From positions 186,001 to 250,000 of the forward strand of contig NZ_JAWQLY010000007.1 in assembly GCF_033446685.1 (NCBI RefSeq): a DNA stretch of 64,000 bases. Reading direction: 5' to 3'. Shown here in pieces: positions 17,265-24,915 of this stretch. Each line of letters opens with the position of its first letter. Within the stretch, counting starts at the first letter, position 1. The DNA is from Modicisalibacter sp033446685. Its GTDB lineage: Bacteria > Pseudomonadota > Gammaproteobacteria > Pseudomonadales > Halomonadaceae. A program made the translations under genes and the position numbers. The notes beneath the pieces are model-generated. The model searched no databases. It worked only from the letters and a program-made list of their open reading frames with translations, and was not told the DNA's origin.

Positions 17265-17885
17265 ATGGCCAAGCGCAAGGGTGAAATTCGTCAGCGCAAT
17301 GTCGAGAACATTCTGCTGGCGGCGGAGCAGGTGTTCGCCGAAAAGGGTTACGCCGGGGCCTCGATGGGCGAGATCGCTCAGCTGGCCCAGCTACCCAAGT
17401 CCAATGTGCATTACTATTTCTCGACCAAGGAAGAGCTGTACCGTGACGTATTGCTGGCGCTGCTCGAGGTCTGGAAGCAGGATGCGCTGTGCTTCGAGCT
17501 CTACGACGATCCGCGGGTGGTCCTGTCGACCTATATCCGCGCCAAGATGAATCACTCGCGCAACCGGGCCGCCGGTTCCAAGGTCTGGGCGGCCGAGGTG
17601 ATGCAGGGCGGGGCGGTACTCGGCGCCAACCTGCGCAACAATCTTTACCAATGGGCCAAGCTCAAGGAAGCCAAGATTCGCGAGTGGATCGACGATGGCC
17701 GCATCCTGCCGGTCGAACCCTCCTACCTGTTGTACATGATCTGGTCGTCGACCCAGCATTACGCCGACTTCGATTACCAGATCTCCCTGCTCAACGACGA
17801 TGCCCCTCTCGACGAACTGCAATTCGAGCGGGCGGTGCAGACGGTGACCAGTATCGTGCTGCGCGGAATCGGCCTGTCGCCGTGA
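17265..17885 (+). CDS. TetR-family regulator, RutR-like
   Basis: The 206-residue protein has a TetR helix-turn-helix at about 12-60 (NILLAAEQVFAEKGYAGASMGEIAQLAQLPKSNVHYYFSTKEELYRDVL). Its C-terminal domain has SYLLYMIWSSTQHYADFDYQI, the TetR_C_6/RutR pattern. RutR senses uracil or thymine and controls pyrimidine degradation. The ATG at 17265 follows AGAGGG; an upstream in-frame ATG lacks a site. The reductive pyrimidine cluster starts 5.7 kb away, past an amino-sugar island, and its promoter region carries TGAC-N6-GTCA dyads like RutR sites. I infer that this protein is the cluster regulator, separated from it by later insertion. Confidence 0.85.
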   Translation: MAKRKGEIRQRNVENILLAAEQVFAEKGYAGASMGEIAQLAQLPKSNVHYYFSTKEELYRDVLLALLEVWKQDALCFELYDDPRVVLSTYIRAKMNHSRNRAAGSKVWAAEVMQGGAVLGANLRNNLYQWAKLKEAKIREWIDDGRILPVEPSYLLYMIWSSTQHYADFDYQISLLNDDAPLDELQFERAVQTVTSIVLRGIGLSP

Positions 17886-17896
17886 CACCTAGTAGA

Positions 17897-17907
17897 CAGT
17901 CAGTTAG
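17897..17907 (+). repeat. Left copy of 11-bp direct repeat flanking the amino-sugar island
   Basis: CAGTCAGTTAG here recurs exactly at 23358-23368. The two copies bracket the whole amino-sugar gene cluster. This could be a target-site or recombination footprint, or a shared regulator half-site (CTGACT on the minus strand). Confidence 0.5.
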
Positions 17908-17938
17908 CGCCGTGGCGGGACGCGATACCGGTGGAAAA

Positions 17939-17958
17939 GCAGCCCCAGGCGGGGCTGC
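17939..17958 (-). terminator. Rho-independent terminator of the amino-sugar operon
   Basis: On the minus strand the stem GCAGCCCC/GGGGCTGC with a 4-nt loop is followed by TTTT, 6 bp after the EamA stop. It ends the minus-strand operon and also separates it from the convergent tetR gene. Confidence 0.7.
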
Positions 17959-17964
17959 CAATAG

Positions 17965-18864
17965 TCAAGCTTTGGTTGGGAGGGGCTCTTTTTCCTCGCT
18001 GTAGACCATGAGGGTGGAGCCAACCAAGGCCAAGACAATACCGATGAAACTATAAAGTGATGGCAAGACGCCGTAAAAGGTGAGCGATAGGACGATCGTC
18101 AGCACCGGCGCTAGCGCATTGGTACACGGCGCGACGATTACAGCCTTGCCCCTGCTCAGCGCCATCACGAGAAACAGAGCGCCAAAAGCGTTCAGAAGCT
18201 GCGTGATCGTAGTGAGTGCAGGCGCCTGCCAAGGAAAGCCGAATGCGCTACCAGGCATCATCCAGAATGCCACGGGAATAAGCAGAAAACCGCTGATGGT
18301 CATCCAGGCGAAAGTCGTTCCATCATTGACGCCGGCCAGCGACGCCCTTTTCATCAGAAATGCTTGTACACCCCAGCATATGCAAATAATGCTGGCCAAC
18401 AGCAGCCAAGGTCCATAGTGCGTGCCCCCGGAAACTTCGCTAGGTAGCGAAAACATGACGATGGCAATGAGGGCGGATAAAATGCCCAGCCCGCCGAGCG
18501 GTGTTATTCTTTCGCGTAGCAACACGAATGCCATGATGACCGTAATGGCGGGCGATATGGAAATGACCGGAAAGATCAGGTATGGAGGGCCGACGGTCAA
18601 AGCCTTGAACAGCAATAATTGCCCTCCAGCTCCGGTTAAGCCGATTGCTAGACCGTAGAGCGCCGCAATGCCCCGTCTGTCGAAGCTTTCTCTTCGTAGA
18701 GCTGCATAAGCGGGGATGAGCATGGTTATTGCCCAGATTATATAAACCATTTGATCTGGATAACCGTATTTTTCAGTGGGAAGGCCCGAAAAAGCGCCCC
18801 ATACTCCCCAGAATAAAACTAATAAAAAAGTATAAAAAATCCAGCTTTTGTTATGCATTGTCAT
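17965..18864 (-). CDS. EamA/DMT-family transporter of the amino-sugar island
   Basis: The 299-residue protein has about ten membrane helices in two EamA-like repeats. The first has PYLIFPVISISPAITVIMAFVLLRERI and the second NALAPVLTIVLSLTFYGVLPS. It is the last gene of the minus-strand unit DeoR-KbaZ-AgaS-kinase-EamA, 28 bp after the kinase stop. No other transporter is in the unit, so it is the best candidate for sugar uptake, which would be unusual for a family known mainly for export. Its base composition is visibly more AT-rich than the flanking genes. The Shine-Dalgarno site is weak and the start could also be the ATG two codons further in. Confidence 0.85.
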   Translation of the reverse strand: MTMHNKSWIFYTFLLVLFWGVWGAFSGLPTEKYGYPDQMVYIIWAITMLIPAYAALRRESFDRRGIAALYGLAIGLTGAGGQLLLFKALTVGPPYLIFPVISISPAITVIMAFVLLRERITPLGGLGILSALIAIVMFSLPSEVSGGTHYGPWLLLASIICICWGVQAFLMKRASLAGVNDGTTFAWMTISGFLLIPVAFWMMPGSAFGFPWQAPALTTITQLLNAFGALFLVMALSRGKAVIVAPCTNALAPVLTIVLSLTFYGVLPSLYSFIGIVLALVGSTLMVYSEEKEPLPTKA

Positions 18865-18892
18865 GCCCTATTGTTGGTTTGGTCGACGAGTT

Positions 18893-19834
18893 TCAGATTG
18901 ACTTTATTTGGATTGGTATGTTTACCAGTTTTGCGGCATATAGTGCGGCTCCTACCGCGGGTGAATAAAGAGGGTCTCTAAGTTCATAGTTGGCTCCCAG
19001 TCCTGCCAGGTTTTTAGAAAAAGCCTCAAGTATCAGGCTGTCTCGAAAAACGCCACCGGAATAAGAAACTGGAATCCTTTCAACTGTATCGAAGTTCAAG
19101 TTCCGGCGTGTCACATCAACGAGTTGAGCGAGTTCATAAGCACTATCACTCAGGATTTTCAATGCATGTCGGTCGCCGAGATGAGCCGCATCGATGACGA
19201 GCGTGGCAAGTTCCGCAATGCGAGCCCGATCCGAATCCCATTGATTAATGATGATATCAATTAGCTCAAGATCGTCTGTAAGCATCATCTTTTTGGAAAT
19301 AAGATCGTATAGCGCTTCCTTTTCAAGGCGACCGTCACTCATCCGTGTAAAGACATTCAGCCCACGGCAGGCAATCCAATAGGCTGAACCCTCGTCTCCG
19401 AATATTTCTCCCCAGCCGCCACAGCGAAAGCCATGCCCCCCGTTTTCGCCGTAAGTCATCGAACCGGTACCCGCTATGACATTGATACCGTCTTTTGCAC
19501 CCAGGGATCCTGCCCACCCACAAATCATGTCGTTGCCGCACGTGTAGCGACGATGGCCCAGGATACGTTTGGGAATGTTATCGAGGGTGTCGATAACTTG
19601 TGGCCCCTCGCCATAGGCCGGTAGGCCGAAAAAGGCATGATCTATGTCATTAAGCGAGATTTCAGCTTCACGACAGATCTCACGGATACCATCGTCGAGA
19701 ACGCGATGAACTTCATCCATGCCGACGGAAAGGTAATAGCAAGTAGATCTTTCGGCTGTCGCTATAACTTCTCCGCTGCTGCTCAATAGACAGAAGGCTG
19801 TTTTAGTTCCACCACCGTCGATACCCAAAAACAT
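18893..19834 (-). CDS. BadF/BadG/BcrA/BcrD-family ATPase, probable amino-sugar kinase
   Basis: The 313-residue protein has the ASKHA phosphate-1 motif GIDGGGTKTAFCLL at 4-17, the GTGSMTYG phosphate-2 loop near 122, and WGEIFGDEGSAYWIA, the arrangement of N-acetylglucosamine kinase-like BadF proteins. Members phosphorylate GlcNAc, glucosamine or related hexosamines at position 6 in the cytoplasm. GGAG lies 6 nt before the ATG. It is encoded 21 bp after agaS in the same direction. Because AgaS acts on galactosamine-6-phosphate, I infer a galactosamine or GalNAc kinase. The exact sugar needs assay. Confidence 0.85.
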   Translation of the reverse strand: MFLGIDGGGTKTAFCLLSSSGEVIATAERSTCYYLSVGMDEVHRVLDDGIREICREAEISLNDIDHAFFGLPAYGEGPQVIDTLDNIPKRILGHRRYTCGNDMICGWAGSLGAKDGINVIAGTGSMTYGENGGHGFRCGGWGEIFGDEGSAYWIACRGLNVFTRMSDGRLEKEALYDLISKKMMLTDDLELIDIIINQWDSDRARIAELATLVIDAAHLGDRHALKILSDSAYELAQLVDVTRRNLNFDTVERIPVSYSGGVFRDSLILEAFSKNLAGLGANYELRDPLYSPAVGAALYAAKLVNIPIQIKSI

Positions 19835-19855
19835 AGTTGACTCCGGCCTTTGGCA

Positions 19856-21034
19856 TCAGATACCGAGTGTGCCGATCTCGAAAGGATGAATGGTCACACC
19901 TTGGACGACACGATTGACTTCCCCGGAGGGAAATGGATTGTCGGGAGTCTTGCCTAACGCTAACGAACTGTGGAGAGCCAGCACTTGTGCATAGACGAGA
20001 TAGGGGAACAGGAGTGCCCAGTCGCCGTCTTTACTGAGGCCGTTGGCTTTCCATACTCCATCCAGGGAGTGCCCATCAAGTTCGCTGGCCGTAATGGCAA
20101 TGACTGAACCGCTACCCGGCTGGTTCGCTAATTCTTCGAGTATGTCGAGATCGTAGCGCCGTGCGTAAGGGTCGTTGGACACGAAAACGAGGACAAGCGT
20201 CTTGTCATCCAGTAATGCTTTCGGGCCGTGGCGAAATCCAAGCGGCGTGTCGTTATAGGAGAGCGTCATGCCGGCGGTCAGTTCGAGCATCTTGAGTGCC
20301 GATTCCTGGGCCAGGCTATTGAAGACACCACTGCCTAAATAGACGACACGCTGAAACTTGTTCTCGGCTTGTTGCTTTATCGAATTCACAGCGGAAGTGA
20401 GGATGTCCTGGGTAGCAGAGATAATCCGCTCGACGACCTCTGCATGAACGCGCTCGGGAGACAGAGCGCCCAGGACGGCTAGCATCATGGCCGTCACGCT
20501 GGAGGTCATGGCAAAGCCTTGGTCGTCAGCCATGGCGGGCATCATGAGAACCAGGGATCGTGCGTCAGCGTGGTGTTCTTGATGGAGCCGACCCTCCGGA
20601 TTGCAGGTGATGATGAGGTGATAGCACTCACTCGAAAGCTTGTCGGCGAGTTGGGTCGCCGCGATGCTTTCAGGGCTGTTACCCGACCGGGCAAATGACA
20701 CGAGGAGCACCGGGTGGGGCGCGGGGAAGCATTCTGCCGGCCGCGAAACGATGTCAGTGGTTGCCGCGGCTTCCACGGGACGCTCGAGAGAAGCGCTCAA
20801 TACCGGTGTCAGCATCTTGCCGGCGAAGGCGGAAGTGCCTGCTCCGGTCAGAATGATACGTAGCCCCTCCTTCTCGAGGATGGGTTTCAAAAAGGTATCG
20901 ATCATTTCGCGATTTGAAGCCACGTAGCCGAAGACTTCGCGCCAGACGGTGGGCTGCTGGGTGATTTCTCTTACTGTATCCGCCGCACCCCGTGCCGAGG
21001 CTTCGTTGACAGAAAGAGGGAGAGCCGTTGTCAT
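19856..21034 (-). CDS. agaS: AgaS-type SIS-domain sugar isomerase/deaminase
   Basis: The 392-residue protein has two SIS domains: the first with IILTGAGTSAFAGK at about 60-73, the second with VVYLGSGVFNSLAQESALKMLELT near 240-263. GFRHGPKALLDD follows, a segment characteristic of AgaS and GlmS-like isomerases. AgaS deaminates and isomerises galactosamine-6-phosphate to tagatose-6-phosphate and ammonia. The length equals E. coli AgaS (384 aa) closely. Its start overlaps the kbaZ stop (TAATG), so translation is coupled, and AAGGAAC serves as ribosome site. This gene is the strongest evidence for the island's substrate class. Confidence 0.88.
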   Translation of the reverse strand: MTTALPLSVNEASARGAADTVREITQQPTVWREVFGYVASNREMIDTFLKPILEKEGLRIILTGAGTSAFAGKMLTPVLSASLERPVEAAATTDIVSRPAECFPAPHPVLLVSFARSGNSPESIAATQLADKLSSECYHLIITCNPEGRLHQEHHADARSLVLMMPAMADDQGFAMTSSVTAMMLAVLGALSPERVHAEVVERIISATQDILTSAVNSIKQQAENKFQRVVYLGSGVFNSLAQESALKMLELTAGMTLSYNDTPLGFRHGPKALLDDKTLVLVFVSNDPYARRYDLDILEELANQPGSGSVIAITASELDGHSLDGVWKANGLSKDGDWALLFPYLVYAQVLALHSSLALGKTPDNPFPSGEVNRVVQGVTIHPFEIGTLGI

Positions 21035-22335
21035 TAATGGGTTCCTTGTGAAGGTTTGGGAAGGCAGGCCGCCGCGTAATCGCGCAATACGTCGACGATA
21101 TGATCGATAATTAGAGAGTGAGCCGTGGCTTCCAGCTCGTTTTCTCGAATACGCCTATACTGATTTGGCATGTATTGGCTCAGTAACGGCAGTGGCAAGG
21201 GCGCTTTGTCGAGATTATCGATTAGTTTTTGCTGCGCTTCCTGAACCTGGGAGTCAGGCCAGTAATAGCGTATTCGGTCGCTTAGGCTGAAGCGCCGGGC
21301 AAAATAAATCTCTTCTGCACTGCCGTGATAATGGTTTTCCCAATAGGAGGGGGTTTCCTTCATCCGACGCTCGACAACGTCGCTGAGATTGGAGCGATCC
21401 TTTTTGTCGACCAGAATGTGCTCGATTTCCTCCAGAGCAAAGAGCGCCTCACGAAGGGCGAAGGTTAACCCGGGACCGACCTTTAGAATGGCAAAGTGGT
21501 CCTCTACCAGGTTGGCTAGTGAGGTTGGCGTTTGATAGTCGGTTGAATGTGCCTCGTACACTAGATTGGGTTCATTAGCGATCGCCTGTGAGAGGGCCTG
21601 GGCAGACTCGCGTCGATAATCGACAACGTTCTGATGATCGAACTCAACTCCCGGTTGAACGACGAGCCCGACCACTCGTGTCCATACCCGTTCAAGTCCT
21701 GCTTCTTGGAAGGCTTGGCGATGTGCGTCTAGCGTGGCTTGGGCGGCGGCTGGACTGGTGGGAATCACGCCATCCTCCAGCGATTCTTGAGCGCCGCCGG
21801 GCACGGGAACCTCCGTGCCGACGATATAGTGGATGTCACTCTTGTCGAAATGGGCAATCGCGGTACGCTCGGCGATGGTGGCCAGACGGGCCGCCCGGGT
21901 GGCGACGACATCATCGCTAAGTGGCCGGGGGTCGTCTGAGCAGGACATGCTGCAGTCAAGGTGGATCTTGCCGAAGCCCGCGGAAACGTAGTGTTCAACC
22001 AGTATTTCGGCGTTCCGCATGGCTATCTCGGCGCTTTCACCTTGCCAACGATTGGGGCCCAGGTGATCGCCCCCTAAAATGATGCGTTCACGTTCCAGCC
22101 CGACTTTGTCGGCGATACTTCCCACGAATTCCCGGAAATCCGCAGGTGTCATTCCCGTATAACCGCCATTCTGGTCCACTTGATTCGATGTCGCTTCGAT
22201 AAGCAGGGCGCTGCCCATCTGGTTGGCGTGCAGCATTGCCCCTTCAAGGACCAGTGGATGGGCGGAACATACTGAATAGATGCCGACGTTTTGCCCCTCC
22301 TTGTTTCTTCTTACGATGTCCTTTAAGCGCTGCAT
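21034..22335 (-). CDS. kbaZ: KbaZ/GatZ-family protein (tagatose-bisphosphate aldolase Z subunit or tagatose-6-phosphate 4-epimerase)
   Basis: The 433-residue protein has the COG4573 pattern: GIYSVCSAHPLVLEGAML at the N-terminus, NQVDQNGGYTGMTPADF near 51, LGGDHLGPNRWQ near 87, HLDCSMSCSDD near 124, and KVGPGLTFALREALFALE near 276. In E. coli, GatZ/KbaZ stabilises the class II aldolase GatY/KbaY. A stand-alone homologue of Agrobacterium was shown to be a D-tagatose-6-phosphate 4-epimerase. No KbaY and no tagatose-6-phosphate kinase are encoded here, so the epimerase role is the better fit. GAGGAG precedes the ATG. It is the first structural gene after the regulator. Confidence 0.85.
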   Translation of the reverse strand: MQRLKDIVRRNKEGQNVGIYSVCSAHPLVLEGAMLHANQMGSALLIEATSNQVDQNGGYTGMTPADFREFVGSIADKVGLERERIILGGDHLGPNRWQGESAEIAMRNAEILVEHYVSAGFGKIHLDCSMSCSDDPRPLSDDVVATRAARLATIAERTAIAHFDKSDIHYIVGTEVPVPGGAQESLEDGVIPTSPAAAQATLDAHRQAFQEAGLERVWTRVVGLVVQPGVEFDHQNVVDYRRESAQALSQAIANEPNLVYEAHSTDYQTPTSLANLVEDHFAILKVGPGLTFALREALFALEEIEHILVDKKDRSNLSDVVERRMKETPSYWENHYHGSAEEIYFARRFSLSDRIRYYWPDSQVQEAQQKLIDNLDKAPLPLPLLSQYMPNQYRRIRENELEATAHSLIIDHIVDVLRDYAAACLPKPSQGTH

Positions 22336-22362
22336 AAATACTCCTCGTCGGCAAATAAGGTT

Positions 22363-23130
22363 TTACGAAACGATGATTTCGACGTCATGTTCGTCGTGAA
22401 GAAAGCGGACGTATTCATCAGGTATCCGGTTGTCCGTTACGAGTCGATCAATGCCATCGGGATTGGTGACGAGATGGACGCTTTTCCTACCGATCTTGCT
22501 GGAGTCCGTGACAGCGATGATCTCATCGGAAATGGCTATCATCGCTCGATTCAATCTCGCTTCGTTTTCATGGTCGGTAGTCAAGCCACGGTTCATTTCA
22601 AGTGCATCCACGCCCAGGAAAAGCTTGTCAAAGCGATGGTTGGCGAGGCTTGACTCGGCTTGTGTCCCCGAGCAGGAAAGCGCTGTCTTGCGAAGGCGAC
22701 CGCCCAACATAATTATTTCCACCCCCGGGGCGTGAGAAAGTTCCATTGCGATATCCAGACCATTCGTCATTACCAATAATGATTCGTGCTGCTTTAGATG
22801 CCGGGCTACTTCGAGTGTCGTCGTGCCGGCATCCAGAATGATCGACTCGCCATCCGAAACCAGCTTCGCGGCTGCCATGCCGATGCGTCCCTTGTCACTG
22901 CCATGCTTTTGGCGACGTTCGGCGAAGGCGATTTCAGCGGCCGTGTTCTGGCTAAGAACCACCGTGCCACGTAGCCGGGCGACATAGCCTGCCTCTTCCA
23001 GGAAGCGAAGGTCGCCGCGCATCGTTACCGTCGAGACATTGAAGAGTGCTGCCAAGTCATCGACCTTCGCTCTTTCGTGGATGGCCAAATGGCGGATGAT
23101 TGATTCACGTCTTTCCTGTCCTGTGATCAT
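22363..23130 (-). CDS. DeoR/AgaR-type repressor of the amino-sugar cluster
   Basis: The 255-residue protein has a DeoR winged helix at about 5-60 (RRESIIRHLAIHERAKVDDLAALFNVSTVTMRGDLRFLEEAG) and a DeoRC sensor domain (ILDAGTTTLEVARHL, IIMLGGRLRKTALSCSG, KLFLGVDALE). The wing has LRGTVVLSQ in place of the usual HGGA motif. The ATG at 23130 follows AAAGGAT; a longer upstream frame lacks support. It lies 27 bp before kbaZ and is probably co-transcribed with and autoregulating the operon. CTTTC repeats just upstream match the style of AgaR operators. The effector is probably a phosphorylated amino sugar. Confidence 0.87.
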   Translation of the reverse strand: MITGQERRESIIRHLAIHERAKVDDLAALFNVSTVTMRGDLRFLEEAGYVARLRGTVVLSQNTAAEIAFAERRQKHGSDKGRIGMAAAKLVSDGESIILDAGTTTLEVARHLKQHESLLVMTNGLDIAMELSHAPGVEIIMLGGRLRKTALSCSGTQAESSLANHRFDKLFLGVDALEMNRGLTTDHENEARLNRAMIAISDEIIAVTDSSKIGRKSVHLVTNPDGIDRLVTDNRIPDEYVRFLHDEHDVEIIVS

Positions 23131-23161
23131 TCTTCGTATCCTTTCTATAAACAATATATTT

Positions 23162-23197
23162 CTTTCGAAGTCTTTCGCAATGATGTATTTGGCTTTC
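23162..23197. promoter_or_regulatory. Phased CTTTC repeats upstream of the DeoR gene
   Basis: CTTTC occurs at 23162, 23172 and 23193, that is 10 and 21 bp apart, placing them on one face of the helix, 32-67 bp before the DeoR start. A further CTTTC lies at 23141. AgaR of E. coli binds T-rich sites built on TTTC repeats, so this is a candidate operator. Confidence 0.5.
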
Positions 23198-23241
23198 TTT
23201 TGGTATCCTTTGGTCGAATCTCGATAGACCGCACACGCCAA

Positions 23242-23260
23242 CACCTGCCCATGGCAGGTG
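23242..23260. repeat. Perfect 8-bp inverted repeat
   Basis: CACCTGCC (23242-23249), a 3-bp spacer, then GGCAGGTG (23253-23260). It lies about 110 bp upstream of the DeoR start. No T-run follows on either strand; it may be a protein-binding site or a remnant stem. Confidence 0.35.
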
Positions 23261-23349
23261 CTGGTCCGCTCGGCTACAGCGCTCGATCGAGGTGCCTGCG
23301 ATCTTAACCGCAGCGCGATGGGGGAGCGATGGGCGCGGGTAATAGAGGT

Positions 23350-23368
23350 CTGACTTTCAGTCAGTTAG
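23350..23368. repeat. Right copy of the island-flanking repeat inside a CTGACT dyad
   Basis: CTGACT-TTC-AGTCAG (23350-23364) is a perfect 6-bp dyad, and CAGTCAGTTAG (23358-23368) within it repeats 17897-17907 exactly. The CTGACT half-site also appears in the putative RutR operators at 28790 and (as TTGACT) 29046. Confidence 0.5.
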
Positions 23369-23568
23369 GGGGCAGGCGGCGATATGGCAGGCGTCGAGTC
23401 GACAGGGCTTCGGCGATGGACGAGATAGCCGCGAAGGGCCATCGGGATGCGCCGGCCAGGATGGGCCCAGCCCATCTGGCCAGGGAGGCAATGTCACAGC
23501 TTCTTTGATCTGGCCGGGGGCCTGTCAGATGGGGCGCGGTTATGCTGGCGGTGGGCGTATGGGTTCGG

Positions 23569-23606
23569 CCCACCCTCTGGGCCCGGCATAGGGCCCAGAG
23601 GGTGGG
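23569..23606 (-). terminator. Very stable hairpin downstream of preA
   Basis: A 16-bp perfect stem (23569-23584 with 23591-23606), 6-nt loop, starts 11 bp after the preA stop. No U-tract follows on the minus strand, so it may stabilise the mRNA 3' end as well as end transcription. Confidence 0.6.
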
Positions 23607-23616
23607 GCAGGTATAA

Positions 23617-24915
23617 CTAGGCGATTTCCCGGAACGGATTGCGCGGATCCTCGTTCCAGCTCATGTAGGGTTTGTCGTTTAGTTGCGGAACCATGCTGAT
23701 GCAGTCCTCGACCGGGCAGGTGATCTGGCACAGGTTGCAGCCCACGCATTCCTGCTCGATCACCTCGTAGCGCCGCGCACCGGCGGTGTCGACCAGCTTG
23801 GCGATCGACTGGTGCGAGGTGTCCTCGCAGGCGATGTAGCAGCGCCCGCACTGGATGCACTTGTCCTGGTCGATGTGCGCGATGGTCTGGAAGTTCATGT
23901 CCAGGTACTTCCAGTCGGTGGTGTTGCGTACCGCCTTGCCGGAGAAGTCACTGAGGCTGCGATAGCCCTTCTCGGCCATCCAGCGCGCCAGGCCGTCCTG
24001 CATCTCCTCGACGATGCGGAAGCCGTGCAGCATGGCGGCGGTGCACACCTGCACCGCGCCGGCACCCAGCGCGGCGAACTCGGCGGCATCGCGCCAGTTG
24101 GAGATGCCGCCGATCCCGCAGATCGGCAGACCGCGGGTCGCCGGGTCGCGGGCGATCTCGGCGACCATGTTCATGGCTATCGGCTTGACCGCCGCGCCGC
24201 AGTAGCCGCCGTGGGTGCTCTGGCTGCCCACGGTGGGCTTGGCGACCATGTTGTCCAGGTCGATCGAGGTGATCGAGTTGATGGTGTTGATCAGCGAGAC
24301 GGCGTCGGCGCCGCCGCGCATCGCCGCCTGAGCGGCAACGCGGATGTCGGTGATGTTGGGGGTCAGCTTGACGATCACCGGCTTGGAATAGTACTGCTTG
24401 CACCAGCGCGTGACCCGCTCGATCAGATCGGGATTCTGGCCTACTGCAGCGCCCATGCCGCGCTCGGGCATGCCATGCGGGCAGCCCAGGTTGAGTTCGA
24501 TACCGTCGGCGCCGGTGGCCTCCACCAGCGGCAGGATCGCCTTCCAGCTCTCCTCGACGCAGGGCACCATGATCGAGACGATCAGCGCGCGGTCGGGCCA
24601 GCGCCGCTTGACCTCGGTGATCTCGCGCAGGTTGATCTCCAGGCTGCGATCGGTGATCAACTCGATGTTGTTGAAGCCCAGTACCTCGCGGTTCTTGCCG
24701 AAGTGCGCCGAGTAGCGCGACGACACGTTGACCGGTGCCGGGTCCTCGCCGAGGGTCTTCCAGACCACGCCACCCCAGCCGGCTTCATAGGCACGCTCGA
24801 CATTGTAGGCCTTATCGGTGGGCGGGGCGGACGCCAGCCAGAAAGGGTTGGGCGAGTGGATGCCGGCGAATTCGATGCTCAGATCGACGTCGGGCTTTTT
24901 CGCGGATGCCTTCAT
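23617..24915 (-). CDS. preA: NAD-dependent dihydropyrimidine dehydrogenase subunit PreA
   Basis: The 432-residue protein has an FMN-binding TIM barrel like dihydroorotate dehydrogenase at about 10-330 (FWLASAPPTDKAYNVERAYEAGWGGVVWKTLG, LNLGCPHGMPERGMGAAVGQ with the catalytic Cys loop). Two C-terminal 4Fe-4S clusters follow: CIQCGRCYIAC at 353-363 and CVGCNLCQITC at 390-400. With PreT it reduces uracil or thymine to the dihydro form using NADH. Its start overlaps the preT stop by one base (TAATG) after a GGAGGT site. It is the last gene of the minus-strand pyrimidine operon. Confidence 0.95.
   Translation of the reverse strand: MKASAKKPDVDLSIEFAGIHSPNPFWLASAPPTDKAYNVERAYEAGWGGVVWKTLGEDPAPVNVSSRYSAHFGKNREVLGFNNIELITDRSLEINLREITEVKRRWPDRALIVSIMVPCVEESWKAILPLVEATGADGIELNLGCPHGMPERGMGAAVGQNPDLIERVTRWCKQYYSKPVIVKLTPNITDIRVAAQAAMRGGADAVSLINTINSITSIDLDNMVAKPTVGSQSTHGGYCGAAVKPIAMNMVAEIARDPATRGLPICGIGGISNWRDAAEFAALGAGAVQVCTAAMLHGFRIVEEMQDGLARWMAEKGYRSLSDFSGKAVRNTTDWKYLDMNFQTIAHIDQDKCIQCGRCYIACEDTSHQSIAKLVDTAGARRYEVIEQECVGCNLCQITCPVEDCISMVPQLNDKPYMSWNEDPRNPFREIA

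Larger units (their letters stand above)
23131..23616. other. 486-bp gap: promoter of the amino-sugar operon and 3' region of preA
   Basis: The left part is AT-rich and holds the CTTTC repeats and promoter of the DeoR gene. The middle holds a 19-bp dyad, the right copy of the island-flanking repeat, and GC-rich sequence without genes. The right end holds the large preA hairpin. Short open frames here have no ribosome sites. Confidence 0.5.

Noticed and set aside
17897..23368. Amino-sugar island as a phage, transposon or integrative element
   Set aside because: No integrase, transposase, tRNA target or long inverted ends were seen; only the 11-bp repeat and composition hint at insertion.
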